Shown: piece by piece, positions 1-7,440 of the stretch
How positions within the stretch are numbered: position 1 is the stretch's first letter
How the letters are laid out: each line of letters opens with the position of its first letter
NCBI GenBank assembly: GCA_017621525.1
Contig: JAGASX010000005.1
Coordinates: 1-48,540, forward strand
Length of the DNA: 48,540 nucleotides
Reading direction: 5' to 3'
From: Clostridia bacterium
GTDB taxonomy: Bacteria > Bacillota > Clostridia > Christensenellales > UBA1242
The notes under the pieces: generated by a model
Seen by the model: the letters and a program-made list of their open reading frames with translations, nothing else
The model's database searches: none
Told to the model about the DNA's origin: nothing
Translations under genes and position numbers: made by a program

Positions 1-31
1 AAAGGAAAAAATAAAAAATTAGAGTACAAAC

Positions 32-60
32 AAAAAATCCTCACCATATGGTTCGGATTT
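32..60 (-). terminator. Terminator of the tRNA-Leu gene
   Basis: Read on the minus strand, AAATCC and GGATTT arms flank an inner ACCATATGGT palindrome and are followed by a T-run. It lies 8 nt beyond the CCA end of the tRNA. Confidence 0.75.
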
Positions 61-68
61 GTTTTGTT

Positions 69-154
69 TGGTGCTGGTGGTGGGAGTCGAACCCACATGA
101 TGTTGCCACCAACGGATTTTGAGTCCGTCGCGTCTGCCATTCCGCCACACCAGC
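69..154 (-). tRNA. tRNA-Leu (anticodon CAA)
   Basis: The minus strand folds as a class II tRNA. The acceptor stem GCTGGTG (5' end at 154) pairs with CACCAGC, followed by discriminator A (72) and an encoded CCA (71-69). The anticodon stem ACGGA/TCCGT encloses loop CTCAAAA, giving anticodon CAA for UUG codons. A long variable arm and a T arm GTGGG-TTCGACT-CCCAC follow. It is a single-gene unit with its own promoter and terminator. Confidence 0.96.
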
Positions 155-196
155 ATGAGAGATATTAAGATGATTTCTTATCTTTCAACGCTCATC

Positions 197-225
197 ATTT
201 TATCACATATTTTTCGTTATTGCAA
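197..225 (-). promoter_or_regulatory. Promoter of tRNA-Leu
   Basis: On the minus strand, TTGCAA (220-225), a 17-nt spacer and TAAAAT (197-202) lie about 43 nt before the tRNA 5' end, leaving a short 5' leader for RNase P. Confidence 0.7.
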
Positions 226-386
226 GCATTTTTAATTGTTTTGTGCAAATTAGCGTAATATTTTTAGTTGCAAAAAATTTTCAAAAAACAACAAAAAGTT
301 TAACAAAAAGACAAAATTTATCAAAAATAAGATTTTTTTATGACAATTCACAACATATTTCAACATAAAGGACATTGTATGGTATA

Positions 387-410
387 ATTTTGTAAAAAAT
401 TTTACAAAAT
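387..410. promoter_or_regulatory. 11-bp perfect inverted repeat at a TATAAT box; possible operator
   Basis: ATTTTGTAAAA, 2 nt, then TTTTACAAAAT form a perfect inverted repeat. It begins inside an extended -10 element (TGG-TATAAT, 380-388), so a bound protein would cover a predicted start site. The only downstream gene is the HTH-like protein at 506. The 156-505 stretch otherwise holds only AT-rich DNA and the promoters listed here. Confidence 0.45.
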
Positions 411-433
411 TTTAAAAAATTTGTCAGTAAGGT

Positions 434-463
434 TTGACTATCGCACTTTTGGCACTTTATACT
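434..463 (+). promoter_or_regulatory. Promoter of the HTH-like gene
   Basis: TTGACT (434-439), an 18-nt spacer and TATACT (458-463) are followed by an AGGAGGAGG ribosome binding site and the ATG at 506. Confidence 0.65.
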
Positions 464-505
464 TGAGGTATGTTTTAATACTTAACAGGAGGAGGAAAAT
501 AAAAC

Positions 506-1015
506 ATGAAATCAAATTTATGGGTAAAAACACTTTTATATACCTACAAATACTTAAACAGAATCACCGATGGCATAGACCAAATGGTGGAAAAACATGC
601 AATAAATTCTTTTTATTTTTGCAACAGCAACCTTTGCGATAACAGCACAATGGCAATTGCAGATAAAATTATTGAAATGATTGAAAGGAAAAAACGCCTT
701 ATCAATATAAAAGTTTTGGTTGATAAAAGCCTTTTATCTTGCGATAGGGCAAATGCACAAATTTTGGTAGAACGCTTTATTGATGATGACAGCGCAGAAA
801 TTGTTGCCAAACGCAGGGGAATAAATATTCGCACATTTTTTAGAAGACAAGAACGGGCAGAGAATGATTTTTACAGCCAAATGGCAAGATTAGGTTACGG
901 CGTGGATATGCTTGAAAAGTATCTTGAAAGCGAAGGCTGGATTATTGATGTTTTTGAACGTTTTAACAAAGAAGAACAGGGCATTTTAAACGATGAAATG
1001 GCAATGTCAGTTTAA
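506..1015 (+). CDS. HTH-like hypothetical protein, possible RinA/ArpU-type regulator
   Basis: A 169-residue protein with an excellent ribosome binding site (AGGAGGAGG about 10 nt before ATG). I cannot assign it to a family with certainty. Residues about 90-125 look like a sigma-region-4 or phage-regulator helix-turn-helix: an Asp-rich turn, an AEIVAKRRGI helix, then a basic TFFRRQERA recognition-like helix. No signal peptide or membrane segment is seen. Its 3' end overlaps the convergent SH3-like gene by 9 nt, and a phage-type terminase gene lies 870 nt downstream. Late regulators next to terminase genes are common in phages of Gram-positive bacteria, so a phage-derived regulator is possible; this rests on context and motif only. 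Confidence 0.7.
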   Translation: MKSNLWVKTLLYTYKYLNRITDGIDQMVEKHAINSFYFCNSNLCDNSTMAIADKIIEMIERKKRLINIKVLVDKSLLSCDRANAQILVERFIDDDSAEIVAKRRGINIRTFFRRQERAENDFYSQMARLGYGVDMLEKYLESEGWIIDVFERFNKEEQGILNDEMAMSV

Positions 1016-1798
1016 GTCGCTTTCATCAAATTCAAAATAATCTCGACCATTTTTGGCTTTGTATTGTGGCTTATCTTTTGGCAACTTTTCTTTGTACATA
1101 TTGGGTTTTATAAGAAGATATAAAACAATCAAACATGGCAAACTTACACCAATCACAATAAATGTCATGGCAACAGGTGAAAGTTCGGCAGATGCCTCTT
1201 CTTCTGTGAAAAGGGGCGAAGAAATAACCTCAAAAGTTTCTGTATTTGGGGCAATTGTTGAAAAATTATCGCAAAAAACCGAGTACACATACCCCATTTT
1301 CCCACTTTGCGAGTATTTTACAAAGTACCATTGATTTGATTTGTTTGGCACAGCCTCTTCGCCATTTATACAACCATAAAAAGTGAAATCGTCGCATAAA
1401 TAGGGCAGGGTTGCAATTTTTTCTGCCGACATTTTGGGCGATTTAAAAAGCCCAAGCCCGTCCAATGCAAAAACTCGAAAAGACGCCTTCGCGTAAGGGT
1501 TTGACGGAACTCCTCGCATTGGCACAACATCACTTTGCTTAACATAGCCAAAAACATCTTGATATTTTGCATAATAGAAGTCCTCTTTTGCGGATAAAAG
1601 AAGAACAAAATAAGAGGTTGGCAAAAGAAAAAGTTTGCACTCCTCTTTTTCTTCTGCAAGCGAATAAAAATAAATATTATTTGATGTTATTTTTGCGTAA
1701 ATTTCTGTTGATTTTGCAAAAGCCTTTTGCTCTGAAATTTGGGGCGAAATAAATGATATAAAAAATGCAAAAAACATCAATAAAATCAATTTTTTCAT
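1007..1798 (-). CDS. Secreted/membrane-anchored protein with SH3-like regions
   Basis: A 263-residue protein with an N-terminal signal peptide (basic MKK then a hydrophobic stretch to about residue 28). The extracellular part contains two SH3b-like strand-rich segments (about 65-100 and 105-175, with YAKYQDVFGYVK and WYFVKYSQSGKMGYV strands). A transmembrane segment at about 208-230 is followed by a short charged cytoplasmic tail. Family knowledge suggests wall or peptide binding; function is unknown. No Shine-Dalgarno sequence precedes the ATG. Instead a promoter places the start site on the ATG, suggesting a leaderless mRNA. Confidence 0.8.
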   Translation of the reverse strand: MKKLILLMFFAFFISFISPQISEQKAFAKSTEIYAKITSNNIYFYSLAEEKEECKLFLLPTSYFVLLLSAKEDFYYAKYQDVFGYVKQSDVVPMRGVPSNPYAKASFRVFALDGLGLFKSPKMSAEKIATLPYLCDDFTFYGCINGEEAVPNKSNQWYFVKYSQSGKMGYVYSVFCDNFSTIAPNTETFEVISSPLFTEEEASAELSPVAMTFIVIGVSLPCLIVLYLLIKPNMYKEKLPKDKPQYKAKNGRDYFEFDESDLN

Positions 1799-1804
1799 AA
1801 ATTT

Positions 1805-1834
1805 ATTTTAAATTTTTATCATATTTTTTTGCAA
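1805..1834 (-). promoter_or_regulatory. Promoter giving a leaderless mRNA for the SH3-like gene
   Basis: On the minus strand, TTGCAA (1829-1834), an 18-nt spacer and TAAAAT (1805-1810) are followed by six bases and then the ATG (1798). The predicted +1 is the A of ATG. No ribosome binding site lies in between. Confidence 0.6.
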
Positions 1835-1886
1835 GCAGATTTTTGTCAAAAAAAAGATAAAAAAGAATGATATTGACGGAGGAATT

Positions 1887-3314
1887 ATGGAGGATATTTT
1901 ATTTAAACTTCAAATTGTTGAAAATGAAATTGAAAGGCGTAAGAAAAACGATAATCTTTCAAGATATAACACCGGTGAAAAAGTGCATCATAAACAGATG
2001 CAATTTCATAAATGCACCAAACGCAACCGTTGGGTGTTTGGTGGCAACCGCTCTGGCAAAACAGAGTGCGGTGCGGTGGAAACGGTGTGGCTTGCACGTG
2101 GCAATCACCCATATAAAGAAAACAAACCAGTTTCTTGCTGGGTTGTCAGCCTTTCTCGGCAGGTGCAACGTGATGTCGCACAGGCAAAAATTTTGCATTA
2201 TCTTCGCCCCGATTGGATAGAACGCGTTGTTATGGCATCTGGCAGACATGACAGTGCAGAAAGCGGGGTGATTGACTTTATTTTGGTGAAAAATGTTTTT
2301 GGTGGACTATCAAAAATCGGTTTTAAAAGTTGCGACCAAGGACGAGAAAAATTTCAGGGCTCTTCACTTGATTTTGTGTGGTTTGATGAAGAGCCCCCTT
2401 ATGATATTTACCAAGAATGTCGTATGCGCGTGATTGACAGATGTGGCGAAGTTTTTGGCACCATGACGCCACTTAAAGGGCTAACATGGGTGTATAATGA
2501 AATATATTTAAATGAAAACAATGATGATAATGTTTGGCATATTGAAATGGAATGGGCGGATAACCCTTACCTTAACGAGGAAGAAATTTCTGCCATGACT
2601 GCCTCCATGTCGGAGGAAGAACTTGAAAGCCGGCGTTATGGCAAATTTATGCAGTGCGGAGGGCTTGTTTACAACGAATTTGATGAAAACGTCCATGTGA
2701 TAGACCCTTTTGAAGTGCCATTGGATTGGCAGGATACCATATCCATAGACCCCGGCCTTAACAATCCGCTTTCTGCCCATTGGTACGCCCAAGATTTTGA
2801 CGGCAATGTTTATGTGGTTGCCGAGCATTATGAAAAAGGGAAAGATGTTGATTATCACGCAAGAAAGATAAAAGAAATTTCAAACAGCCTTAATTGGCAT
2901 ACCTTTAATGGTAAAATAAGGGCGATAATTGACAGCGCGGCAACTCAACGCACCCTTGCCAGCAGTAAAAGCGTGGTAGATTTATTTTATGAAAATGACA
3001 TACTTGTAAACCCAAAGGTGAATAAAGATATGTTCAGCGGAATAAACAGGGTGAAAAGATATTTTAAAGACGCCGACGGCAAACCACATATTTTTATTTT
3101 TAGAAATTGCACCAATCTTATAAAAGAAATTAAGGGCTATTGGTGGGGGAAAGAGGACGTTCCAATCAAAAAAGATGACCACAGCCTTGACGAACTGCGA
3201 TATTATATTATGCACATATCATCAAGCCTTAAAGTGAAAGAGATAAAAACCAACATAGAAAAAGATAAAGAAAAACTTATCAAAAACCTTAAACTTCCAC
3301 GATTTAGGTTATAA
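1887..3314 (+). CDS. Phage-type terminase large subunit (solitary)
   Basis: A 475-residue protein with the full layout of a terminase large subunit, the ATPase/nuclease motor that packages phage DNA. The N-terminal ATPase has Walker A GGNRSGKTE (about 53-61) and Walker B LDFVWFDEEP (about 161-170), followed by a TMTP coupling-type motif. The C-terminal RNase H-like nuclease has acidic positions in SIDPG (about 289-293), IIDSA (about 345-349) and SLDELRYY near the end. The start is set by GGAGGA 4-5 nt before ATG. No portal, capsid, tail, small terminase or integrase gene is in the window. It is either a prophage remnant, a satellite or gene-transfer-agent component, or a domesticated motor. 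Codon use looks like its neighbours. Confidence 0.9.
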   Translation: MEDILFKLQIVENEIERRKKNDNLSRYNTGEKVHHKQMQFHKCTKRNRWVFGGNRSGKTECGAVETVWLARGNHPYKENKPVSCWVVSLSRQVQRDVAQAKILHYLRPDWIERVVMASGRHDSAESGVIDFILVKNVFGGLSKIGFKSCDQGREKFQGSSLDFVWFDEEPPYDIYQECRMRVIDRCGEVFGTMTPLKGLTWVYNEIYLNENNDDNVWHIEMEWADNPYLNEEEISAMTASMSEEELESRRYGKFMQCGGLVYNEFDENVHVIDPFEVPLDWQDTISIDPGLNNPLSAHWYAQDFDGNVYVVAEHYEKGKDVDYHARKIKEISNSLNWHTFNGKIRAIIDSAATQRTLASSKSVVDLFYENDILVNPKVNKDMFSGINRVKRYFKDADGKPHIFIFRNCTNLIKEIKGYWWGKEDVPIKKDDHSLDELRYYIMHISSSLKVKEIKTNIEKDKEKLIKNLKLPRFRL

Positions 3315-3367
3315 CAAGATAAAAACCACCCAAATTATGAAAAAATATAAAATATTTTGCAATTTAT

Positions 3368-3396
3368 TTGGAAAAATAATTTTTATATGATAAATT
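3368..3396 (+). promoter_or_regulatory. Probable promoter of the surface-protein gene at 3424
   Basis: TTGGAA (3368-3373), a 17-nt spacer and TAAATT (3391-3396), 27 nt before the ATG. The boxes are imperfect. Confidence 0.4.
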
Positions 3397-3423
3397 ATTA
3401 TTGTAAATATAAAAGGGTGGAAG

Positions 3424-5736
3424 ATGAAAAAGTTTATTTTTGGAATTTTATCTTTTATGCTGGCTCTTTCAGGCACAAGCCTTTTGGGGTCAACTTTTGC
3501 ATCTGCGCAAGATAATGAAAGCGTGATAAATATAACCTCGGCAGAGCAGTTTGTAAGCGTGTTTGCTTTGGATTCTACATATAATGAAAATGTTAGGGTT
3601 GTTGTGGACGCACCTTTAAATTTTTCAGAGGTAGATTTAAGTTCAATCAATGAAACAAAAAGGGCATTTAAGGGCACATTTGACGGAAACGGCAACACTA
3701 TTTCCAACCTTACTTTCTCTTCTTCAACACTTTACTATGGACTTATCCCATATGCCAAAGATGCAACAATAAAAAATGTGTGTATAAGCGGGACTGTTGA
3801 CTTTCAAATAGACCCACAAAACGTGCAGGAAATTTATGCCGGCGTACTTGTGGGATATGGAGAAAATGTTGTAATTGAAAATTGCGAAATTGACAACACC
3901 ATTGTTGATGAAGAAAGTGGCACGGCAACTTATGCAAGCGTAAATTTGCCGATATATTCAAATGTAAACTTTGGCTTTTTGGCGGGTAAACTTAAAGGCA
4001 ACCCAAACGCAACCAGCCAAACCCAGCCAGCCAATATTATAAATTGCGTAAACTATTATGACGTCAATGTTGCGGTAAACAAATTTGCCGGCATTGCTGT
4101 TGGCGGACTTGTTGGCAGAGGGGAAAACATTTACCTTCACAACTGCCTCAATTTTGGCAAAATCACATATTCAAAACTTGAAACTCTTACTTCCATAAAT
4201 CCAAACTATCAATATTTTGGAGGAATTGCCGGCGTAGTAACAGGAAGTGGACTTTATATAAGAAACACCTGCTTTGGCGGGGAAGTTAAGTCGTTTGATG
4301 ACGTCAGCGGAATAAATGCTTTTGCAGGCGCAATAGTTGGTGGCGTAAGCGGAACAACCATGCCGACTGTGAACGTAAACTTCGACTACTACACACAAAC
4401 AGGCATCAACCCAAGCGGTGATGGTTATATAACAGCGGGCAACAAACTTACAAACCAAAATATCACTCTTAATAAATCATTCCTTTTAAATGGTGAAAAT
4501 TTTGACCAAACAATTGCACTTTGGGATTTTGAACACACTTGGAACCTTGTAAATTCAAGGTATCACTTGCAATCATTCCAAACATTTGAATATTCTTTTA
4601 CAACCATTCTTGACAGAAATCAAATTCTTGAAAGTGCAGGCTTTTGTGCACATGGTGCAACCGCAGGCAACGCGTCATTTGTTGCAAAATATGGCGAAAC
4701 AATTGATATTTTGCTTACAATCAAAAACCAATATTGCGGTTTCTATCAATTTTCAAACATTCTTCTCAACAACAACCAATTTTTGGGTGAATATACAATT
4801 GAAGAGGTTGAAAACGCAGGCGTTGTAACAGGCTATGTAATTTCACTTGAAGCAAATGCAACCACAGCCGGCACATATTCATTTGTTATTGCACAAAAAA
4901 CTTATGACTGCGTTGTTGCAATCTCTGACGAGGCAAAAACAAAGGGACAGGGTGGTGTTTATGTTCAAAACCCTAACATAGAAAGCACACCAATTGAAGA
5001 GTTTCACATGACTTTTGCCTATAACAGCGCCACAGAGCAGGTTGTTGCCGAGGGTTATGATATTTACACACCAGACCATTGGGAACTTTACTATAAAGAT
5101 GCCGAAGGAAATTACAAAACAGAGCCTGTCGCTTTTGACCAAGCAGAAAACAATTCGGTGTCAATTTCATTTGGCAGTGCACCATTTAATCAAGAGTTTA
5201 AACTTGTTGCATTTTTCACAGACGAAGAGGCTATAAAGGTAGGCTTTGGCGAGTATGATGACACAATGGTAAAATCTCTTAAAATCAACCAAACAGATTT
5301 TGTGGACACACCATTCCAATACGCATCAAACAAGGTGCTTACAATTGAAATCACAACTTACCCAGATTATGTGCTAAACTTTCAGGCTTTTGAAACCGCA
5401 ATTGCAGAACTTTATGGCGAAACACCATCACACTATCCAATTCGCGCCGAAGAGGCTTACGCAAATGAACTTGGTGAAATGGTATACACATTTAAACTTG
5501 ACCTCAACTTTGCAAAAGATAATATCAAAGAAAACTCATTAACGCTGGAACTTGAAACACTTAAAGATACTAGCAACGATAACAGCAACCTTTTGTGGCT
5601 GTTTATCACCGCTCCAATTGTTGGCGTACTTGCAATAGGGCTTATAATATTCTTTGTTGTAAGAAATAAACGCGGAGGCAAAAAAGGCGGAAGCAAAAAG
5701 GTTAAAGAAAAGGGATATAAAGAGTATTATCACTAA
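3424..5736 (+). CDS. Large surface protein with GLUG-like beta-helix repeats and C-terminal membrane anchor
   Basis: A 770-residue secreted protein. A signal peptide (about 1-29, ending FASAQ) precedes a run of degenerate glycine-rich repeats (about 80-310), including GTFDGNGNTISNL, GVLVGYGENVVIENCEI, GGLVGRGENIYLHNC and GGIAGVVTGSGLYIRN. These resemble GLUG/beta-helix repeats of bacterial adhesins. Strand-rich domains follow, then a transmembrane helix (about 720-745) and a short Gly/Lys-rich cytoplasmic tail (KRGGKKGGSKK). There is no LPXTG motif, so it is anchored by the helix. Ribosome binding site GGGTGG precedes the ATG. A terminator follows directly. An adhesin or scaffold role is inferred. 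Confidence 0.85.
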   Translation: MKKFIFGILSFMLALSGTSLLGSTFASAQDNESVINITSAEQFVSVFALDSTYNENVRVVVDAPLNFSEVDLSSINETKRAFKGTFDGNGNTISNLTFSSSTLYYGLIPYAKDATIKNVCISGTVDFQIDPQNVQEIYAGVLVGYGENVVIENCEIDNTIVDEESGTATYASVNLPIYSNVNFGFLAGKLKGNPNATSQTQPANIINCVNYYDVNVAVNKFAGIAVGGLVGRGENIYLHNCLNFGKITYSKLETLTSINPNYQYFGGIAGVVTGSGLYIRNTCFGGEVKSFDDVSGINAFAGAIVGGVSGTTMPTVNVNFDYYTQTGINPSGDGYITAGNKLTNQNITLNKSFLLNGENFDQTIALWDFEHTWNLVNSRYHLQSFQTFEYSFTTILDRNQILESAGFCAHGATAGNASFVAKYGETIDILLTIKNQYCGFYQFSNILLNNNQFLGEYTIEEVENAGVVTGYVISLEANATTAGTYSFVIAQKTYDCVVAISDEAKTKGQGGVYVQNPNIESTPIEEFHMTFAYNSATEQVVAEGYDIYTPDHWELYYKDAEGNYKTEPVAFDQAENNSVSISFGSAPFNQEFKLVAFFTDEEAIKVGFGEYDDTMVKSLKINQTDFVDTPFQYASNKVLTIEITTYPDYVLNFQAFETAIAELYGETPSHYPIRAEEAYANELGEMVYTFKLDLNFAKDNIKENSLTLELETLKDTSNDNSNLLWLFITAPIVGVLAIGLIIFFVVRNKRGGKKGGSKKVKEKGYKEYYH

Positions 5737-5741
5737 AATAC

Positions 5742-5770
5742 AAAAAACGCTATGAAAATAGCGTTTTTTT
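5742..5770. terminator. Bidirectional terminator between convergent genes
   Basis: ACGCTAT-GAAA-ATAGCGT forms a perfect 7-bp stem, with an A-run on the left and a T-run on the right, so it can serve both strands. Confidence 0.9.
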
Positions 5771-5772
5771 TC

Positions 5773-6783
5773 TTAATTTGCAGTCAGTCTGTCGGCAATG
5801 CTGTTGTCAATAAGGTCTGCAAATTTTGGTGCATAGTTTGTTCCACTTGTGGTGTTAATCACCGAAAGAAGTCTTGTAAAAGACGTCTCTTCCATAGACA
5901 TTTCGCCCCACGCACCAATTGCAACATATTGCCTTACAGCAATTTCAAGTTCTGTTTGCGTCATGCCGTCAAAAGATGGCATAAGCGCAGTTGCAGAGGC
6001 AGATGTCGGTTGGGTTGCAATGTACTTATAACCCTTGTAAACTGCACGCAAAAACTTTTCAGCCTGCTCGCCTTTCTTTTCAAGAAAACTTGTTTTTGCG
6101 GTAAAACAGGTGTATGGCAACTTGCCAGAAAACTCACCAACAGCCTTTAAAACATAGCCGTTGCCAGCATTTTCAAGGGTGGTTGCATTAGGCTCAAAAA
6201 GTGTGCAATATTCACTGTTTGAAGTGGTAAACTCACTTGCAATCATAGGGAAAGAAACGTCGGTACGCAAATTTACTTCGCCATTTGCAGTGTCTGTGCC
6301 AATTGTAAGCCCAGCCCCTCGAATAACATATTCAAGCGTCATTGCAGGAAGCCCGCCAGCACGCCCGCCAATTATTGTTTTGCCCCTAAGCATATCAAGG
6401 GTAAAACTTTCGGTGTACTCTTTGCCTACAATAAAAGAGCCGTCTGTGTGGGTAAGTTGCCCAAAAACAACAGGGCGGTCTTTAACATTTTCTGCATAAA
6501 CCACCTGTTCTGGGCCGATAAGCGCAATGTCTGCACTGCCACTGATAAGGGCAGTCATAGAGGCGTCAGAGCCTGTTGCACTTTCAATTGTTACTTTCAA
6601 GCCTTCGTCCTCAAAATAACCCAAGTTGTACGCAACATAAAGGGGTGCATAAAATATGCTGTGCGTTACTTCGTTAAGTCGAATTTTGTTTTCGTCCTTT
6701 CCGCAACCAACAAAAATGAAAGCTGATGCAAGCACAAGCACAAGACAGGTTACAAAAAAGGATAGTTTTTTGATTTTTTGCAT
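5773..6783 (-). CDS. ABC transporter substrate-binding lipoprotein (NMT1/SsuA/ThiY-like)
   Basis: A 336-residue lipoprotein. The signal peptide ends in lipobox FVGC, followed by a type-2 periplasmic-binding fold of the NMT1/THI5-SsuA group: the APLYVAYNLGYFEDEGL segment, a SGSADIALIGPE segment and RGKTIIGGRAGGLP. Such proteins capture small organic ligands (thiamine precursors, sulfonates, nitrate) for an importer; the ligand cannot be told here. The start at 6783 is preferred over an upstream in-frame TTG because AGGAGG lies just before this ATG. No permease or ATPase gene accompanies it, so it is an orphan here. Confidence 0.88.
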   Translation of the reverse strand: MQKIKKLSFFVTCLVLVLASAFIFVGCGKDENKIRLNEVTHSIFYAPLYVAYNLGYFEDEGLKVTIESATGSDASMTALISGSADIALIGPEQVVYAENVKDRPVVFGQLTHTDGSFIVGKEYTESFTLDMLRGKTIIGGRAGGLPAMTLEYVIRGAGLTIGTDTANGEVNLRTDVSFPMIASEFTTSNSEYCTLFEPNATTLENAGNGYVLKAVGEFSGKLPYTCFTAKTSFLEKKGEQAEKFLRAVYKGYKYIATQPTSASATALMPSFDGMTQTELEIAVRQYVAIGAWGEMSMEETSFTRLLSVINTTSGTNYAPKFADLIDNSIADRLTAN

Positions 6784-6839
6784 TATTCCTCCTAACAATA
6801 ATCAATTTATGACTTTTTAAGGGCTGATGTGCAAAAAGA

Positions 6840-6868
6840 TTGACGATTATAATAAAACTTGGTAAAAT
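6840..6868 (+). promoter_or_regulatory. Promoter giving a leaderless rsmD mRNA
   Basis: TTGACG (6840-6845), a 17-nt spacer and TAAAAT (6863-6868) are followed by six bases and the ATG at 6875, so the predicted start site is the initiation codon. Confidence 0.65.
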
Positions 6869-6874
6869 ATAATC

Positions 6875-7405
6875 ATGATAGTTTCATCTGGTAAATATCG
6901 TGGCAGAAAACTTGCGGATAATAAATTTAATCATATCCGCCCAACCGCCGATATTGTAAAACAAGCAATTTTTAATAAACTTTCTTGCCAAATTCAAGAC
7001 GCCCGCGTGCTTGACCTTTTTTGTGGTACGGGTGCACTTGGTATAGAGGCAGTAAGCCGTGGTGCCAAAGAGGTGATTTTTGCCGATAAAGACCCTCGAA
7101 GCCTTGCCCTTACAAAACAAAACCTTTCCTCACTTGGTATAACCGCAAAAACCTTGCGAGGGGACTATAAAGAAGTTTTAAAGCAACTTGGGGGCAAACA
7201 ATTTGATGTCATTTTAATTGACCCTCCATATATGAGCGGAGTGTATGAGGACGCCCTTGACCTTATAAAAAATTATAACCTTTTGGCAGATGAGGGGATT
7301 ATTGTGTGTGAACATGAAAAATCTGTGGATATACAAACAACCCACTTTGCACTTGCCGACCAAAAACGCTATGGCATAAAAATGCTTTCATATTTTACAA
7401 ATTAA
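6875..7405 (+). CDS. rsmD: 16S rRNA (guanine(966)-N(2))-methyltransferase RsmD
   Basis: A 176-residue class I methyltransferase that modifies G966 of 16S rRNA in the small subunit. The N-terminal ISGKYRGR-type segment (here VSSGKYRGRKL) and RPTAD motif are family hallmarks. The SAM site is VLDLFCGTGALGIEA (about 45-59) and the catalytic motif is IDPPY (about 112-116). Length is typical. No ribosome binding site precedes the ATG; the promoter abuts it. It is monocistronic, ending in a bidirectional terminator. Confidence 0.95.
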   Translation: MIVSSGKYRGRKLADNKFNHIRPTADIVKQAIFNKLSCQIQDARVLDLFCGTGALGIEAVSRGAKEVIFADKDPRSLALTKQNLSSLGITAKTLRGDYKEVLKQLGGKQFDVILIDPPYMSGVYEDALDLIKNYNLLADEGIIVCEHEKSVDIQTTHFALADQKRYGIKMLSYFTN

Positions 7406-7433
7406 AAAACAGCCCAATGGCTGTTTTTTTTTT
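7404..7433. terminator. Bidirectional terminator between rsmD and the GDPD-like gene
   Basis: AACAGCC-CAAT-GGCTGTT stem with flanking A- and T-runs, located between two convergent stop codons. Confidence 0.9.
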
Positions 7434-7440
7434 GTTTAAA

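Noticed and set aside
69-3314. Intact prophage integrated at tRNA-Leu
   Set aside because: Apart from the terminase and a possible regulator there are no phage structural, integrase or attachment-site features.
5752-6150. Plus-strand ORF of 132 residues opposite the substrate-binding protein
   Set aside because: Shadow frame: rich in Cys/Arg/His, begins inside a terminator and has no family features.
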